A stretch of 64,000 nucleotides of DNA from Halococcoides cellulosivorans (GTDB lineage: Archaea; Halobacteriota; Halobacteria; Halobacteriales; Haloarculaceae): positions 1,910,836 to 1,974,835 of the forward strand of contig NZ_CP028858.1 in NCBI RefSeq assembly GCF_003058365.1. The letters run 5' to 3'. The position numbers were made by a program, and so were the translations under genes. Every line of letters starts with the position of its first letter. The stretch's first letter is position 1. Below are positions 17,557 to 26,952 of this stretch, piece by piece. The notes beneath the pieces are model-generated. The model made no database searches. It was given only the letters and a program-made list of their open reading frames with translations, and had not been told where the DNA came from.

Positions 17557-18846
17557 GTGTTCGACGCCGACCGGTTCGAGCGAATGGACGTGCGACTCGC
17601 CGTCGAGAGCCTCGCTGCGGGGATCCGGGCGGCCCACCCCAGGCGAGCGATCGCTGACGCGGTCACGCTGGACGGCGATCACCTGCGGGTCGGCGACGTG
17701 AGTGTGGACCTCGCGGACGTGAATCGCGTGCTCGTGCTCGGCGGCGGGAACGCCGCCGGGACCATCGGGGTAGCACTGGAAGCGGTGCTCGGCGACCGGA
17801 TCGACGACGGCCTCGTCGTCACCGACGACCCCCGCGAGACCGACCGGGTGAGCGTCCGCGAGGGTGATCACCCACTCCCGACGGTACGGAACGAGCGCGC
17901 GACCGGCGACCTCCTCGATCGAGCACGCGCGGCGGGGCCCGACGATCTCGTCCTCGCGCCGATCACCGGCGGCGGGAGCGCACTCCTGTGTGCGCCCGCG
18001 GGCGATCTGAGCGTCGACGACCTCGCGGCGACGACCGACGCACTGCTCGCGGCGGGCGTTTCGATCGATCGGATCAACGCGATCCGGCGGCGCTGCTCGA
18101 AGATCAAGGGTGGCGGCCTCGCGAGCGCGCTCGCGCCGGCACGGACGATCGGCGTGCTCGTTAGCGACGTCGTCGGTGAGTCGAGCGTCATCGCGAGCGG
18201 GCCGCTCAGCCCCGATCCGGGCGTCGATCCGTCGATCCCCGACGGGGTCGACCTGCCCCAGGTGGTCCGCAAGCATCTCGCGGACGGCGGCACCGTGGGG
18301 CCAGCGACCGACCGCGCAGGCCTCGATCGCGTCGTGATCGCGGACGGCGAGCGCGCGATCGAGGCCGCCGCGACGCGGGTCCGCGAGGCCGGTGTGGAGC
18401 CGACGGTGCTGTCGACGACGATTCGGGGCGGGGCCGCCGACGCCGCCCGCACGCAGGTCGCGATCGCAGAAGAAATCGCCGCGACGGGCCGGCCGGTCGA
18501 CCCGCCGGCCGTCCTGCTCTCGGGGGGCGAGACGACCGTCGACGTGACGGGCGCGGGGCGAGGCGGGCCGAACACGACGTTCGCCACCGCGGCAGCGCTC
18601 GCGGCCGCCGACGGCCCGCGGATGGCGGTCGCGAGCGTCGACACCGACGGCCAGGACGGTTCCGCAGGGGCGGCCGGCGGCGTCGTCACCGAGACGACCG
18701 TCGACGATCCGGACTGGGCGCGGGCCGCACTCCGCGACGACGATACGGCGAGCTATCTCCGGGAGCGCGGAGTACTGCTCGACTCGGGCCGGACCGGGAC
18801 GAACGTCAACGACCTCCGCGCGGTCGTCGTCCTCGATCGAGACTGA
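17557..18846 (+). CDS. Glycerate 2-kinase (MOFRL/DUF4147 family)
   Basis: This 429-residue protein of the GckA/TtuD type phosphorylates glycerate to 2-phosphoglycerate. Visible features are VLVLGGGNAAG, EGDHPLPT, the GGGSALL loop, the INAIRRRCSKIKGGGLA helix and, in the C-terminal MOFRL domain, ASVDTDGQDGSAGAAGG. The GTG at 17557 was chosen: it gives the normal family length and avoids overlap with the divergent gene at 17474. Haloarchaea use such enzymes in glycerate and fructose/serine metabolism. Confidence 0.88.
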   Translation: MFDADRFERMDVRLAVESLAAGIRAAHPRRAIADAVTLDGDHLRVGDVSVDLADVNRVLVLGGGNAAGTIGVALEAVLGDRIDDGLVVTDDPRETDRVSVREGDHPLPTVRNERATGDLLDRARAAGPDDLVLAPITGGGSALLCAPAGDLSVDDLAATTDALLAAGVSIDRINAIRRRCSKIKGGGLASALAPARTIGVLVSDVVGESSVIASGPLSPDPGVDPSIPDGVDLPQVVRKHLADGGTVGPATDRAGLDRVVIADGERAIEAAATRVREAGVEPTVLSTTIRGGAADAARTQVAIAEEIAATGRPVDPPAVLLSGGETTVDVTGAGRGGPNTTFATAAALAAADGPRMAVASVDTDGQDGSAGAAGGVVTETTVDDPDWARAALRDDDTASYLRERGVLLDSGRTGTNVNDLRAVVVLDRD

Positions 18847-18888
18847 TCGAATCGGGGCGTGAAGATCCGCGGCGGTCCGCCAGCCGCG

Positions 18889-19455
18889 TTATTCGCGATC
18901 GCGGCGCATCGCGATCTCGAACCACGGACAGAGACGGAACTGGCGGTACCACTCGCGGTGCTCGACCAGGCGTTCGTACGGCACCCACGCGATGCCGCCG
19001 ACCTCCGCGGGGTCGGGATCGAGCGAACGGTCGGTCAGCGTCGCCTGGAGGACGGCACAGACCTCGTGTTCGAGGCCGCGATCCTCGAAGAAACGTCGGT
19101 ACTCGAATCGGTCTGTCACGCGAAGGTTCTCGTACTGGTCGGGGGTCACGCCGAGTTCCTCGGCGAGGCGTTCCTCGGTCGCGTCGACCTGAGACTGATC
19201 GGGCACGGGATGGGAGGCGACGGTGCCGTCCCAGTGGGTCGGCCAGAGGCGTTTCTCGGGGCTGCGCTGGGCGAGCAGGACGTTCCCCTCGCCGTCGAAC
19301 AGGAGGGCAGTGAAGGCCCGGTGGCGAATGCCGTCGCCGGTGTGAGCCTCCAGCCGGTTGACCACGTCCTGGCGCTGATCGTCGGCGTCCACGGCCACGA
19401 CGACTTGCTCGGCGTTTTCGTGGTCGCCGGCCGTCGCGGGGTCGGCGTCACTCAT
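18889..19455 (-). CDS. idi: Isopentenyl-diphosphate delta-isomerase, type I (Nudix)
   Basis: This 188-residue Nudix-fold enzyme interconverts IPP and DMAPP for archaeal lipid and carotenoid synthesis. The diagnostic segments are RHRAFTALLF, LLAQRSPEKRLWPTHWDGT with ASHP, and EERLAEELGV with the catalytic Glu pair; the RFEYRRFFEDRGLEHEVCAV stretch carries metal-binding acidic residues. ATG 19455 (MSDAD) or 19467 (MIDAM) are both possible starts. A candidate small RNA lies just upstream. Confidence 0.93.
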   Translation of the reverse strand: MSDADPATAGDHENAEQVVVAVDADDQRQDVVNRLEAHTGDGIRHRAFTALLFDGEGNVLLAQRSPEKRLWPTHWDGTVASHPVPDQSQVDATEERLAEELGVTPDQYENLRVTDRFEYRRFFEDRGLEHEVCAVLQATLTDRSLDPDPAEVGGIAWVPYERLVEHREWYRQFRLCPWFEIAMRRDRE

Positions 19456-19861
19456 CGCGTCGATCAACGACCACCGGGATCAAACGTGTGTCGGATCGTC
19501 CTGCCGCGATCGCCGTCGCGTCGAAACGAAGCGGGATCGAAGAGGTGGATCCGCGGGCCCAGCGGAAAAACCAGTGTGAGCCAGTCGGGATGACCAGTCA
19601 TCAGCGGGTCGCGACCGACTGGCGACGGCGTTCAGTGGGGGGACAGTGGGCCAGGGCCACCACCGCAGTTGACGGTGGACGATCACGGGTGAAAAGCGCT
19701 GGTAATAGCTCTATTGAGGCCTCCCGAGTCCTCCAACGCAGTCGCTCGGGAGCTCTCGCGAACAGCGGGCCGGCGAGTGCGTACGTGGCCGAGGTGTCAG
19801 AGTCTCGCCGGACGCCCGCGCCGGCCCCGCACCAAGCGGTGGCCGGAACTGCGTCGGCCGA
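19456..19861. other. Intergenic stretch between idi and thi4 with nested hairpins
   Basis: I see no convincing gene in this 406-bp stretch. It holds two inverted repeats, 19580-19588/19615-19623 and 19660-19665/19673-19678, and an A5 run at 19566-19570 (T5 on the minus strand). The minus strand has a TATA-like CTATTA at 19703-19708. The first 100 bp and the part beyond 19720 show no signal. Confidence 0.5.
19563..19680 (-). ncRNA. Candidate small RNA upstream of idi
   Basis: On the minus strand, a TATA-like box at 19703-19708 precedes by about 25 nt a stretch with hairpin CCACCG/CGGTGG and a 9-bp stem GCCAGTCGG/CCGACTGGC. A smaller hairpin (GATGAC/GTCATC) is enclosed, and the stretch ends within 15 nt at a T5 run (19570-19566). 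This promoter-hairpins-T-run order fits an independent transcript or an idi leader. It matches no RNA family I recognise. Confidence 0.3.
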
Positions 19862-20791
19862 TCAGTCGTCGGCGGGCGTCGCGGGCGTGGTCTCCAACTC
19901 GACCGCGGGGGCCTCGACGCCGAGTTCCTCGATGGCGGCCTCGGCGGCGAGTTTCCCGGAGACGAGCATGGCACCGAACGTCGGGCCCATGCGCGGCAGG
20001 CCGTACGTCGAGGCGGTCGCCATGCCGGTCGCGATCAGGCCGTCGTGGACGACGCCGGTGTGTTCGACGACCTGGTCTTCGGACTCGGAGACCCACATCG
20101 AGTCGTGGCCCGGCGAGTCGTGGCCCGGCGCGCCGTAGGAGTTGTCGCCAGTGTCGTCCATCCCGGTCGCAGCAGCCTCGGCGTCGCCGATGCCCGGTGC
20201 GTCGAGCACGCCGCGCTCGTCGAGTTTCTTGACCGCCATCGCGTCGTGACCCGTCGCGTCGATGACGACGTCGGCCTCGACGGCGATCGGGTCGACACAC
20301 GTGATCTCACGGGGCAGCGCGTGGACGGGCGTCCAGTTCATGACGATCCCGCCGACGCGGTGGTCCTCGCGGATCACGATGTCGGTGAACTCCGTCATGT
20401 TCTGGATCTTCACGCCGGCGTCACAGGCGGCCTTGATCAAACCAGAGCAGGCCTCGGGCCCGTTCGCGACGTGGAGGTCCTCGGTCTCGGATTCCTCGTA
20501 GTCGACGTCCAGATCGTCGAGGATCTGCTGGGCGGGGTCCCGCACGGTGACCTTGTTCATCAGGAAGCCACCGAGCCAGAAGCCCCCGCCGAGATAGTTG
20601 TTCTTCTCGACGATCATCGTCTTCACGCCGCGCTCGGCGAGTTCCTTCCCGGCCATCAGGCCCGAGGGCCCACCGCCGATGATGATCACGTCCGACTCGG
20701 AGAAGTCCATGAACTCCTCGCTCCACTCCTCGCCGATCGCGCGTGTGACGGCGACTTCGTCGACGTCTGCGAACTGGTCGAAGTCTTCCAT
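19862..20791 (-). CDS. thi4: Thiamine thiazole synthase Thi4
   Basis: This 309-residue flavin-fold protein makes the ADP-thiazole precursor of thiamine from NAD and glycine. Motifs: [15 protein letters not shown] (39-53), [14 protein letters not shown] (62-75), ATGHDAM and the C-terminal [18 protein letters not shown]. Cys165 (ITCVDP) aligns with the sulfur-donating Cys205 of yeast Thi4, whereas methanogen enzymes have His and use sulfide; Cys165 has been reported as important in Haloferax. The ATG at 20791 gives the family length. A perfect palindrome abuts the start. Confidence 0.95.
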   Translation of the reverse strand: MEDFDQFADVDEVAVTRAIGEEWSEEFMDFSESDVIIIGGGPSGLMAGKELAERGVKTMIVEKNNYLGGGFWLGGFLMNKVTVRDPAQQILDDLDVDYEESETEDLHVANGPEACSGLIKAACDAGVKIQNMTEFTDIVIREDHRVGGIVMNWTPVHALPREITCVDPIAVEADVVIDATGHDAMAVKKLDERGVLDAPGIGDAEAAATGMDDTGDNSYGAPGHDSPGHDSMWVSESEDQVVEHTGVVHDGLIATGMATASTYGLPRMGPTFGAMLVSGKLAAEAAIEELGVEAPAVELETTPATPADD

Positions 20792-20806
20792 ACCACTCTG
20801 TGGTAT
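20790..20806 (-). promoter_or_regulatory. Palindromic operator at thi4 start
   Basis: ATACCAC-TCT-GTGGTAT is a perfect 7-bp inverted repeat with 3-nt spacer that ends at the thi4 start codon. A further GGTGGTAG half-site lies at 20812-20819. The position over the transcription start of a short-leader gene suggests repression. ThiR (HTH plus ThiN) is the known archaeal thiamine regulator and a candidate binder; its gene is not in the window. Confidence 0.55.
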
Positions 20807-20937
20807 CACCCGGTGGTAGAAAGGCGTTGCGATCGCGATAGGTCGGCGGTCGTCCAGCCGATCGACGAAGCATGGGCTGGCGATCGGGTCGTGTCGAATG
20901 GGTCCGGCGATCGATGGCGAGCGGCGACGAGACGTGA

Positions 20938-23496
20938 TCAGTTGATATACGACAGCGAGGCCTCGGTCCTGTCGCCGCCCCCGTACCGATCCAGCCAGGA
21001 CGCGATGCTCGACTCGGTACACTCGACCGCCGCGAGCAACCGCTCGGTCGTCACGACGCTGTCGGCGCGCAGGGCGCGCTGGGCGGCCTCGTCGGCGACG
21101 TGTGCGAGATCGCTCGCGGCGTACCCCGCCGTCGCCTCGACCAGATCGGCCCAGACGATGTCGTCGGCGATCGGACGATCGGCGAGTTGCACCTCCAGAA
21201 TCGCGCGTCTGGCGTCGGCGTCCGGCGGGGGGACCTCGATCCGCTCGTCGAACCGCCCCGAGCGACGGATCGCGTCGTCGAGGTCGTCGGGCAGGTTGGT
21301 CGTCCCGACCACGATGACGCGCTCGTCGTCGATCGATTCCAGTTCGGTCAGGAGTTGATTGACCATCGTCTGGAGGCTGTCGGCGCCGACCTCGGATCGC
21401 GATCCGGCGATCGCGTCGATCTCGTCGAGGACGACCAGACAGGGCTGATTCGCCCGCGCGATCGCGAACAGATCCGCGACGCGCTGGGCGGGTTCGCCCA
21501 TGGTCTCGCCGGTGAGTGTCGCCGGCCCGACCTGAACGAAATACTGGTCGAGTTCACCCGCGAGCGCGCGACTCACGTAGGATTTCCCACAGCCGGGCGG
21601 GCCGTACAGCAAGATTCCCGAGGTCGGGTCGAGGCCGTATCGCTCGTAGGTCGCCCGATCGCGGAGGGGGTCGAGCACCGTGCGTCCCATGGTCTCCAGG
21701 AGGTCGTCCATCCCGCCGACGTCATCGAACGAGCGTTTCACCTCGCGCTGGACGATCGAACCCGCGGAGAGATACTCGGCGTCGTCGGGGTCGACGATCC
21801 GACCGGTCCCGTCGGTCTCCCGAGCCAGGAACTCGTAGCGGCCGACCCAGCCGTCGATCGACGTCTCGGCGTCCCGGGCGACGCTGGCGAGGTCGTCGCC
21901 CGTGATCGGACGGTCGGCGGCCATCGCGCGCCGGGCGGCGCTCTCGACGAGGCGTTCGAGGTCGCTCCCGGCGAACCCCGCGGACACCTCCACCGCCGGT
22001 TCGAGGTCCAGATCCTCGGCAGTCGGTCGATCGCGGAGGTGAACTTCGAGGATCGCACGTCTGGCGTCGGCGTCCGGTGGGGGAACCTCGATGCGCTCGT
22101 CGAACCGGCCAGAGCGGCGGATCGCGTCGTCGACGTCGTCGAGGTGGTTGGTCGCGCCGACCACGATCACGTCTTCGCCGTCGATGGCTTCGAGTTCGAC
22201 GAGCAACTGGGTGACGAGTTGGCGCTCGCTCTGGTTCGCGTTGGATCCGTCGCGCGCGGCGGTGATGCCGTCGATCTCGTCGAGAAAGACCAGACAGGGC
22301 TGGTTCGCCCGCGCGATCGCGAACAGGTCCTCGACGCGGACCGCGGGTTCGCCCATGTACTTGCTCATCAGATCGGCCGGCCGGGCGTCGAGGTAGTCGA
22401 AGCCGAGTTCGCCCGCGAGCGCGCCCGCGACGTGAGTCTTCCCACACCCCGGCGGACCGTGGAGGAGGACACCGTTGACGACGCTCAGCCCGTAGGACGC
22501 GTAGCGATCGGCGTGAGTCAGCGGGTCGACGATCGTCCGCCGGAGCGTCGACAGGAGTTCGGCGTTCCCGCCGACGTCGGAGAAATCCCGATCCGGCGTC
22601 GGCGTGAGTACCGACGCCGCGTCGAGTTCGCGGACGCTGTCTGGCTCTCGAATCCCCTCGCTCCCGCGCGTGCCCGACCGGACCGACGCCCGGTCGGCGG
22701 ACGCGTCGTGGTCACCGACGATCGTCCCGAGGGCTTCGAACGAGTCGACCTCGTCGATCGCATCGGTCAGGACGTCGGCGGGCCACTCCAGGCCGGGCGT
22801 CCAGGTCTCCGGATCGGCGTCGGGATCGGGTCGCCCGGCGACATAGCAGTACCCACCGCTGTCGTCGGTCAGTTCGACGACGTAGGTCGGAAGATACAGT
22901 GCGGTACAGCCGTGGACGACCAGATCCGCGGTCTGATCGACGGCCTCGGTGAGGCCCGTCTCGGCGCGAAGGTCCTTCAGCAGATCCACCCCACGGTGGT
23001 CGTCGATCTTGCGCTGAAGGCGACGCGCTTCGGCGTCGTCGGAGGTCGTCTGCTGGCGCTCACGCCAGCGATCACGGCGGCGTTCGATCGCGGTCGCGAC
23101 GTCGTCGAGGCGGTCGGGCAGCCAGGATTCGGCGCGCTCGCGGTCGATCGTCCGGTCGAGGACGAGCGTCGACTCGCGGAGGTCGGCGTAGGCCGCCCGC
23201 GGATCGACGGTCTCGGGATCGCACGCGGAGGCGGCGTACTGGCCGAGCGGAGCGTCGGCGATATCGGAGCGGCCGGGCACGATCGCACAGGATCGCTCCC
23301 GAGAGCCGTCGTCCCAGGGGAGGAGACTCTCGACGGCGTACGAGTAGGTAACGGCGTAGACGGGAAAGAGAACGCGCAAGACGACCGAACAGTCGTCGTG
23401 GCCGTCACACCAGGATTCGGCTCCGTCTTCGACGCGGTGGACGAACGCCGCTGGATCCGCGAGTCGCGTGTCGACGGACAGGTCCGACGGCGTCAT
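20938..23496 (-). CDS. CDC48-like double AAA ATPase with unusual N-terminal domain
   Basis: This 852-residue protein has two AAA modules. D1: [10 protein letters not shown], Walker A GPPGCGKT (347-354), Walker [11 protein letters not shown] (401-410), Arg-finger region RRSGRFD. D2: [10 protein letters not shown], Walker A GPPGCGKS (632-639), LVVLDEIDA. Residues 1-300 are not the double-psi barrel/CDC48 N domain. They include charged helices around 120-185 and a hydrophobic strand segment [17 protein letters not shown], and match nothing I recognise. It is likely a hexameric unfoldase or remodelling factor with its own adaptor domain. The ATG at 23496 was chosen because the longer frame has no coding character. 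Confidence 0.88.
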   Translation of the reverse strand: MTPSDLSVDTRLADPAAFVHRVEDGAESWCDGHDDCSVVLRVLFPVYAVTYSYAVESLLPWDDGSRERSCAIVPGRSDIADAPLGQYAASACDPETVDPRAAYADLRESTLVLDRTIDRERAESWLPDRLDDVATAIERRRDRWRERQQTTSDDAEARRLQRKIDDHRGVDLLKDLRAETGLTEAVDQTADLVVHGCTALYLPTYVVELTDDSGGYCYVAGRPDPDADPETWTPGLEWPADVLTDAIDEVDSFEALGTIVGDHDASADRASVRSGTRGSEGIREPDSVRELDAASVLTPTPDRDFSDVGGNAELLSTLRRTIVDPLTHADRYASYGLSVVNGVLLHGPPGCGKTHVAGALAGELGFDYLDARPADLMSKYMGEPAVRVEDLFAIARANQPCLVFLDEIDGITAARDGSNANQSERQLVTQLLVELEAIDGEDVIVVGATNHLDDVDDAIRRSGRFDERIEVPPPDADARRAILEVHLRDRPTAEDLDLEPAVEVSAGFAGSDLERLVESAARRAMAADRPITGDDLASVARDAETSIDGWVGRYEFLARETDGTGRIVDPDDAEYLSAGSIVQREVKRSFDDVGGMDDLLETMGRTVLDPLRDRATYERYGLDPTSGILLYGPPGCGKSYVSRALAGELDQYFVQVGPATLTGETMGEPAQRVADLFAIARANQPCLVVLDEIDAIAGSRSEVGADSLQTMVNQLLTELESIDDERVIVVGTTNLPDDLDDAIRRSGRFDERIEVPPPDADARRAILEVQLADRPIADDIVWADLVEATAGYAASDLAHVADEAAQRALRADSVVTTERLLAAVECTESSIASWLDRYGGGDRTEASLSYIN

Positions 23497-23639
23497 GACT
23501 GGCGGACCGTCACGTCGGCGTTCAATCTGTCGAGCATAGCCAGGAATCGGACGGGGCGGGAATTTCCGTTTCGGTTCGGGCGCTTCGAGGGCGGCCACGG
23601 CCTGCCACCCCGCCGATCGGCGCACGATCGGCGCGAGAG

Positions 23640-24287
23640 CTACGGGACGAACTCCTCGGAGGCGGTCGTGTCCGTACCGACGTCGGTCTCCAGATCGATG
23701 GCCTGGATCAACTCCACGAGTTCGACCACGCGCGGGAGCGTGTAGACCGTCAACTCCACGTCGGCCTCCGGCGAAACGATGGTGGAGTCGACGACGAAGG
23801 CGATGTCCTCGTCGGGCCACCCGCCCATCGTCTCGACGACCTGGTTCGCGGGCCCGTAGGCAAACGATGGCGTCGAGATGTCGATCGTCGTATCGAGGAC
23901 GTTCGCCAGGCCGTCGACGTACCCCGAGGTCATGATGTTCCCGATCTCCTGGAGTGCCGACCGTTCCATGTCGGTAAAGCCACCGCGCTGTTCGTCGGCG
24001 TCCATCCCGCCGACCATGGATTCGGCCAGCGACTTGCTCGCCGCCGGATCCATCACGAACAGGACGTAGCCGTGTGGTGGCTCGATCAACTCCACGAAGA
24101 TCCCCACGGCGTCGTCGGTCCCGATGTGCGCATCGAGGTCCGAACTCTGGAGGAAGTTGATCTTCGAGACGTCCATCGTCGCCTCGATCCCTGCGAGCGT
24201 CTCCAGGTTCTCGGCAACGGTCTGAGAGCCCTCGCGAGCGATATCGTTGAAGAGGTCGAGTTTCCGGACGTCGACCTTGAGACTCAT
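23640..24287 (-). CDS. cheC: CheC-like chemotaxis phosphatase
   Basis: This 215-residue CheC/FliN-superfamily protein dephosphorylates CheY-P. The C-terminal-side helix ALQEIGNIMTSGYVDGLAN carries the E..N phosphatase signature. The matching N-terminal helix LFNDIAREGSQTVAENL is degenerate, leaving one clear active site. It stands alone, away from any che cluster in this window, as some haloarchaeal cheC paralogues do. The ATG at 24287 (MSLKVDVRKL) is preferred. Confidence 0.85.
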   Translation of the reverse strand: MSLKVDVRKLDLFNDIAREGSQTVAENLETLAGIEATMDVSKINFLQSSDLDAHIGTDDAVGIFVELIEPPHGYVLFVMDPAASKSLAESMVGGMDADEQRGGFTDMERSALQEIGNIMTSGYVDGLANVLDTTIDISTPSFAYGPANQVVETMGGWPDEDIAFVVDSTIVSPEADVELTVYTLPRVVELVELIQAIDLETDVGTDTTASEEFVP

Positions 24288-24344
24288 ACCCACGGTACGA
24301 GCGATGGGCACCTAAGGACTCCGGCCGGACCGATCACCACACAC

Positions 24345-25091
24345 TCAGTCCGCGAGCGACCCCTCGCGAATCGTCCGCTCGGCGTCGGCCAGCGCCGCGT
24401 CGGCGTCGAACTCAGCGATCACGCCGTCGAGGTCGGCCCCGGCCTCGCTCAACTCCCGAGCGTGGGCGGCCATCGTCGGCAGTGCGCGGACGACGTTGTC
24501 GACGATCGGGACGTCCGCGACCTGGGCCGAGCGTGAGAGCGGGTTGAGGTCGATCACGATCTCGGATTTCCCCAACTCCGCGAGCGCCGCGGCTCTGTCC
24601 CCGTCTTCGAGCGGGACCACGACGACGTCCGCGCGTTCGATCCCGTCGGCGTCACAGATCCCGCGGTCGTGGTCCAGCCCGGGAATGCGGCCGTCGCCCG
24701 CGAGGCCGTGCACGTCGGTCGCCCCGTGGGCCCGGAGGTGGTCCGCGATCGCCTCGATGCGCTCGGCCGAGCGGTGAAACAGGTTCACCTCGATGGCGGC
24801 GTCGGTCGCATCGGCCAGATCGACGACGCGCTCTGGCGCGAGCGCGGCGACGTTGCCGTTGACCGAGATGACAGGGTGGTCGGCGGCGAGGAGGTGCGCG
24901 GCGGCGGCGCGGGCGGCCCGATCGGCCGACGGGATCGTCCGCTCGCCGAGCAGGTAATCGAACGCCTCGCCACGCCCGTGGGCGATCAGGCCAGTGCGGC
25001 TCGTGAGCCCGTTTTCGAGACCCTCGACGAGGCGGTCGCGCGTTCGGAGCGACGCAGCACGTGGGTGGGAATCGGGAACGTCTGCGGTCAC
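24345..25091 (-). CDS. 4-phosphopantoate--beta-alanine ligase (archaeal PPS)
   Basis: This 248-residue protein of the DUF137/PPS family condenses 4-phosphopantoate and beta-alanine to phosphopantothenate in archaeal CoA synthesis. Family landmarks: RLVEGLENGLTSRTGLIAHG near the N-terminus, PVISVNGNVAALAPE, IEVNLFHRS, LVVxL-type VVVVPLEDGDRAA and VIDLNPLSRS near the end. Its neighbour at 25157 on the same strand makes the substrate. Confidence 0.93.
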   Translation of the reverse strand: MTADVPDSHPRAASLRTRDRLVEGLENGLTSRTGLIAHGRGEAFDYLLGERTIPSADRAARAAAAHLLAADHPVISVNGNVAALAPERVVDLADATDAAIEVNLFHRSAERIEAIADHLRAHGATDVHGLAGDGRIPGLDHDRGICDADGIERADVVVVPLEDGDRAAALAELGKSEIVIDLNPLSRSAQVADVPIVDNVVRALPTMAAHARELSEAGADLDGVIAEFDADAALADAERTIREGSLAD

Positions 25092-25156
25092 GGGCCGGCT
25101 TCGCCGCGCCCGATCAAAAGTCCCGCGAGGTCCGTCGCCGGACGAGCGACCGCGCG

Positions 25157-26005
25157 TTAGGCTCCGTCGCGGTCGTCGGGGACCTCACGCAGCGCGGCCC
25201 CCGCGGGATCGATCTGGACGCGACGAACGTCGTAGCCCGCCGCCGAGAGCCCGCCGTCGGGCGAGATGACGGTCTCACCGAGCATCGCGACGATCGCGGT
25301 CCCACCCGCGCGCTCCACGTCCGCGAGCACGTCAGCGACCGGGTGGTCCAGTCCCGCCGCAGTCCCGAACCGCCGGCTCGCCCGATAGAAGGTCGCGGGC
25401 CGGGGATCGTCGAGCAGGGTGGCGAGCGCGCGCTCGCCCGCCGCGCTCAGGCGGTCGGTCTCGCCGCCGACGATGTCCGCAGTCGAGCGCTCGCCACGGC
25501 TGAACACCTCGACCGATCCCGCGACGGGGATCGCGTCGACCCGACCGATCGACGGTTCGCCCGCGGCGGTCCGGACGACCAGTCCACCGGTCGCCTGCGC
25601 GACGACGTCACCCAGGCCCGTGCCGGCCGCGACCTCCGCACGGTGGGCCAGGCCGACCAGTTCCGAGCGCGGCCGCGGGCAGTCGAGTGCGGCCGCACCC
25701 GCGAGCGCCGTCCCGAGCGCGACCGCCCCCGAGACGCCGAACCCCGCGCCGAGCGGGAGGTCGGTCGCGACGGCGACCGCCCGATCGAGGCCCAGCGCCT
25801 GGCGGACCTGCTCGGCGGCCGCGATGTCGATCGGCTCGCCGTCGAGGGTGATCGGGCCCGACGCCTCGCGGACGGCGACGGTGACGCCGCTGGCGAGCGC
25901 GAGGCCCGCGCCGCGTGAGCCGGTGTGGGCCGGGTCGGGCCCGCGCTCGACGGTGAAAAAGCCGGTCACGTGACCGGGGACGAACGCGCGAGCCCTGACA
26001 GTCAT
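25157..26005 (-). CDS. Pantoate kinase (GHMP family)
   Basis: This 282-residue GHMP kinase makes 4-phosphopantoate from pantoate and ATP. The N-terminus RARAFVPGHVTGFF, the glycine-rich ATP loop PLGAGFGVSGAVALG and a C-terminal GGTAIVAMLGE segment define the archaeal PoK type. The ATG at 26005 is the family start. It lies 65 nt upstream of the PPS gene on the same strand, so consecutive CoA steps are paired. Confidence 0.92.
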   Translation of the reverse strand: MTVRARAFVPGHVTGFFTVERGPDPAHTGSRGAGLALASGVTVAVREASGPITLDGEPIDIAAAEQVRQALGLDRAVAVATDLPLGAGFGVSGAVALGTALAGAAALDCPRPRSELVGLAHRAEVAAGTGLGDVVAQATGGLVVRTAAGEPSIGRVDAIPVAGSVEVFSRGERSTADIVGGETDRLSAAGERALATLLDDPRPATFYRASRRFGTAAGLDHPVADVLADVERAGGTAIVAMLGETVISPDGGLSAAGYDVRRVQIDPAGAALREVPDDRDGA

Positions 26006-26099
26006 CGACGGGCGATCGGCCCGGAATGGCGAAAACGCTGGCGGTTCGGGGCCGAATCGGACATCAGCTTCAAGATGGGCGTGGCCGAACACCGTTCAC

Positions 26100-26402
26100 A
26101 TGCCCGAGTTGACCGCCGACGTGCCCCAAGACCTCCTCACGGAGGTCGCGGCGGTGTCGAACCTGCTCGAAGAGGACCGCGAGCGGACCGTCGAACGGGC
26201 GCTCCGTGAGGGTCTGACCCGGTTGCGTGTCCAGACGGCCGTCCACCGCTACCAGAACGACGAGATCTCGATCGCCGCGGCCGCCGACATCGCTGACTGC
26301 TCGGTGGCCGACTGGCTGGAGATCGCCAACGAGCGCAACCTGACCACCCATCTCGACGTGGCCGACCTCGCTGACGACGCCGCGCGAGCCACCCAGCGAT
26401 GA
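26100..26402 (+). CDS. UPF0175-type antitoxin
   Basis: This 100-residue protein has a short N-terminal DNA-binding-like segment and the UPF0175 core: ALREGLTRLRVQTAVHRYQ, EISIAAAADIADCSVADWLE and a C-terminal DVADLADD. UPF0175 proteins act as antitoxins to PIN-domain partners. It overlaps the next gene by ATGA, so the pair is translationally coupled. Confidence 0.8.
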   Translation: MPELTADVPQDLLTEVAAVSNLLEEDRERTVERALREGLTRLRVQTAVHRYQNDEISIAAAADIADCSVADWLEIANERNLTTHLDVADLADDAARATQR

Positions 26403-26905
26403 CGTTCGCGTACGTCGGCCCGACGGTCTGTTACGATCTTGGCCAGGTCGGAGAACTCGACTTGCTCGAACACCTCGATGCGGCGATCGTCGTCCCCGAG
26501 TCGGTCGTCGAGGAGATCACCGTCGAACCCGCTCGGCTCAACCTCGATACGTTTCTAGACGAGCGGTCGGTCATCACCGACGTCCGATCGAACCCGCTCG
26601 ATCGGGCCGCCGACGCGCTCGGACTCGATCGGGCGGGCTACGAGGCAGCGCTGTTCTCGGGGCTGTTCGACGACGACGCGGACGACGACATCGTGGTGGT
26701 CTCGGACGATCCACGCCTCCGTGCGATCGCTGCGGGGCTGGGCGCGGAGACGATCGGCAGTTTCGGCGTCGTCGTCGGCGCGGCTCAGGCGGACAAATAC
26801 CTCACGCGCGCACAGGCCAAACGCATCGTCACGCGGATGGACGCGGTCGGCCTCCAGATGACTGGCGCGCTGCGTGGACGGGCCGTCGGCGAGTTCTCCG
26901 CATAA
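26399..26905 (+). CDS. PIN-like (DUF3368-type) toxin
   Basis: This 168-residue protein has a PIN-like fold pattern: N-terminal strand FAYVGPTVCYDLGQVGELDLLEHL, VVPESVVEEI as the second acidic cluster, then DIVVVSDDPRLRAIAAGLG and IGSFGVVVGAAQ near the end. The first Asp of canonical PIN is replaced by the GPTVCYD arrangement, as in DUF3368 proteins. It is probably an endoribonuclease toxin paired with the upstream UPF0175 antitoxin; target RNA unknown. Confidence 0.75.
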   Translation: MTFAYVGPTVCYDLGQVGELDLLEHLDAAIVVPESVVEEITVEPARLNLDTFLDERSVITDVRSNPLDRAADALGLDRAGYEAALFSGLFDDDADDDIVVVSDDPRLRAIAAGLGAETIGSFGVVVGAAQADKYLTRAQAKRIVTRMDAVGLQMTGALRGRAVGEFSA

Positions 26906-26922
26906 GGACGCGTGTCGTCGGC

Positions 26923-26929
26923 TTTATTT
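26923..26929 (+). promoter_or_regulatory. TATA-like box of the phosphotransferase gene
   Basis: TTTATTT at this position lies only about 6 nt before a GTG at 26935 but 24-30 nt before the GTG at 26953. It therefore favours the downstream start for a leaderless mRNA. Confidence 0.45.
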
Positions 26930-26952
26930 GCTCGGTGGGCGTATATGTATTC

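Noticed and set aside
20790-20860. TPP riboswitch upstream of thi4
   Set aside because: The start lies within about 30 nt of the TATA-like region, leaving no room for a riboswitch leader; the palindrome fits a protein operator instead.
21100-23745. A long open frame on the plus strand opposite the AAA ATPase
   Set aside because: High GC leaves antisense frames open. The frame has Arg/Asp-rich noncoding composition and no family motifs, while the minus strand encodes clear AAA modules.
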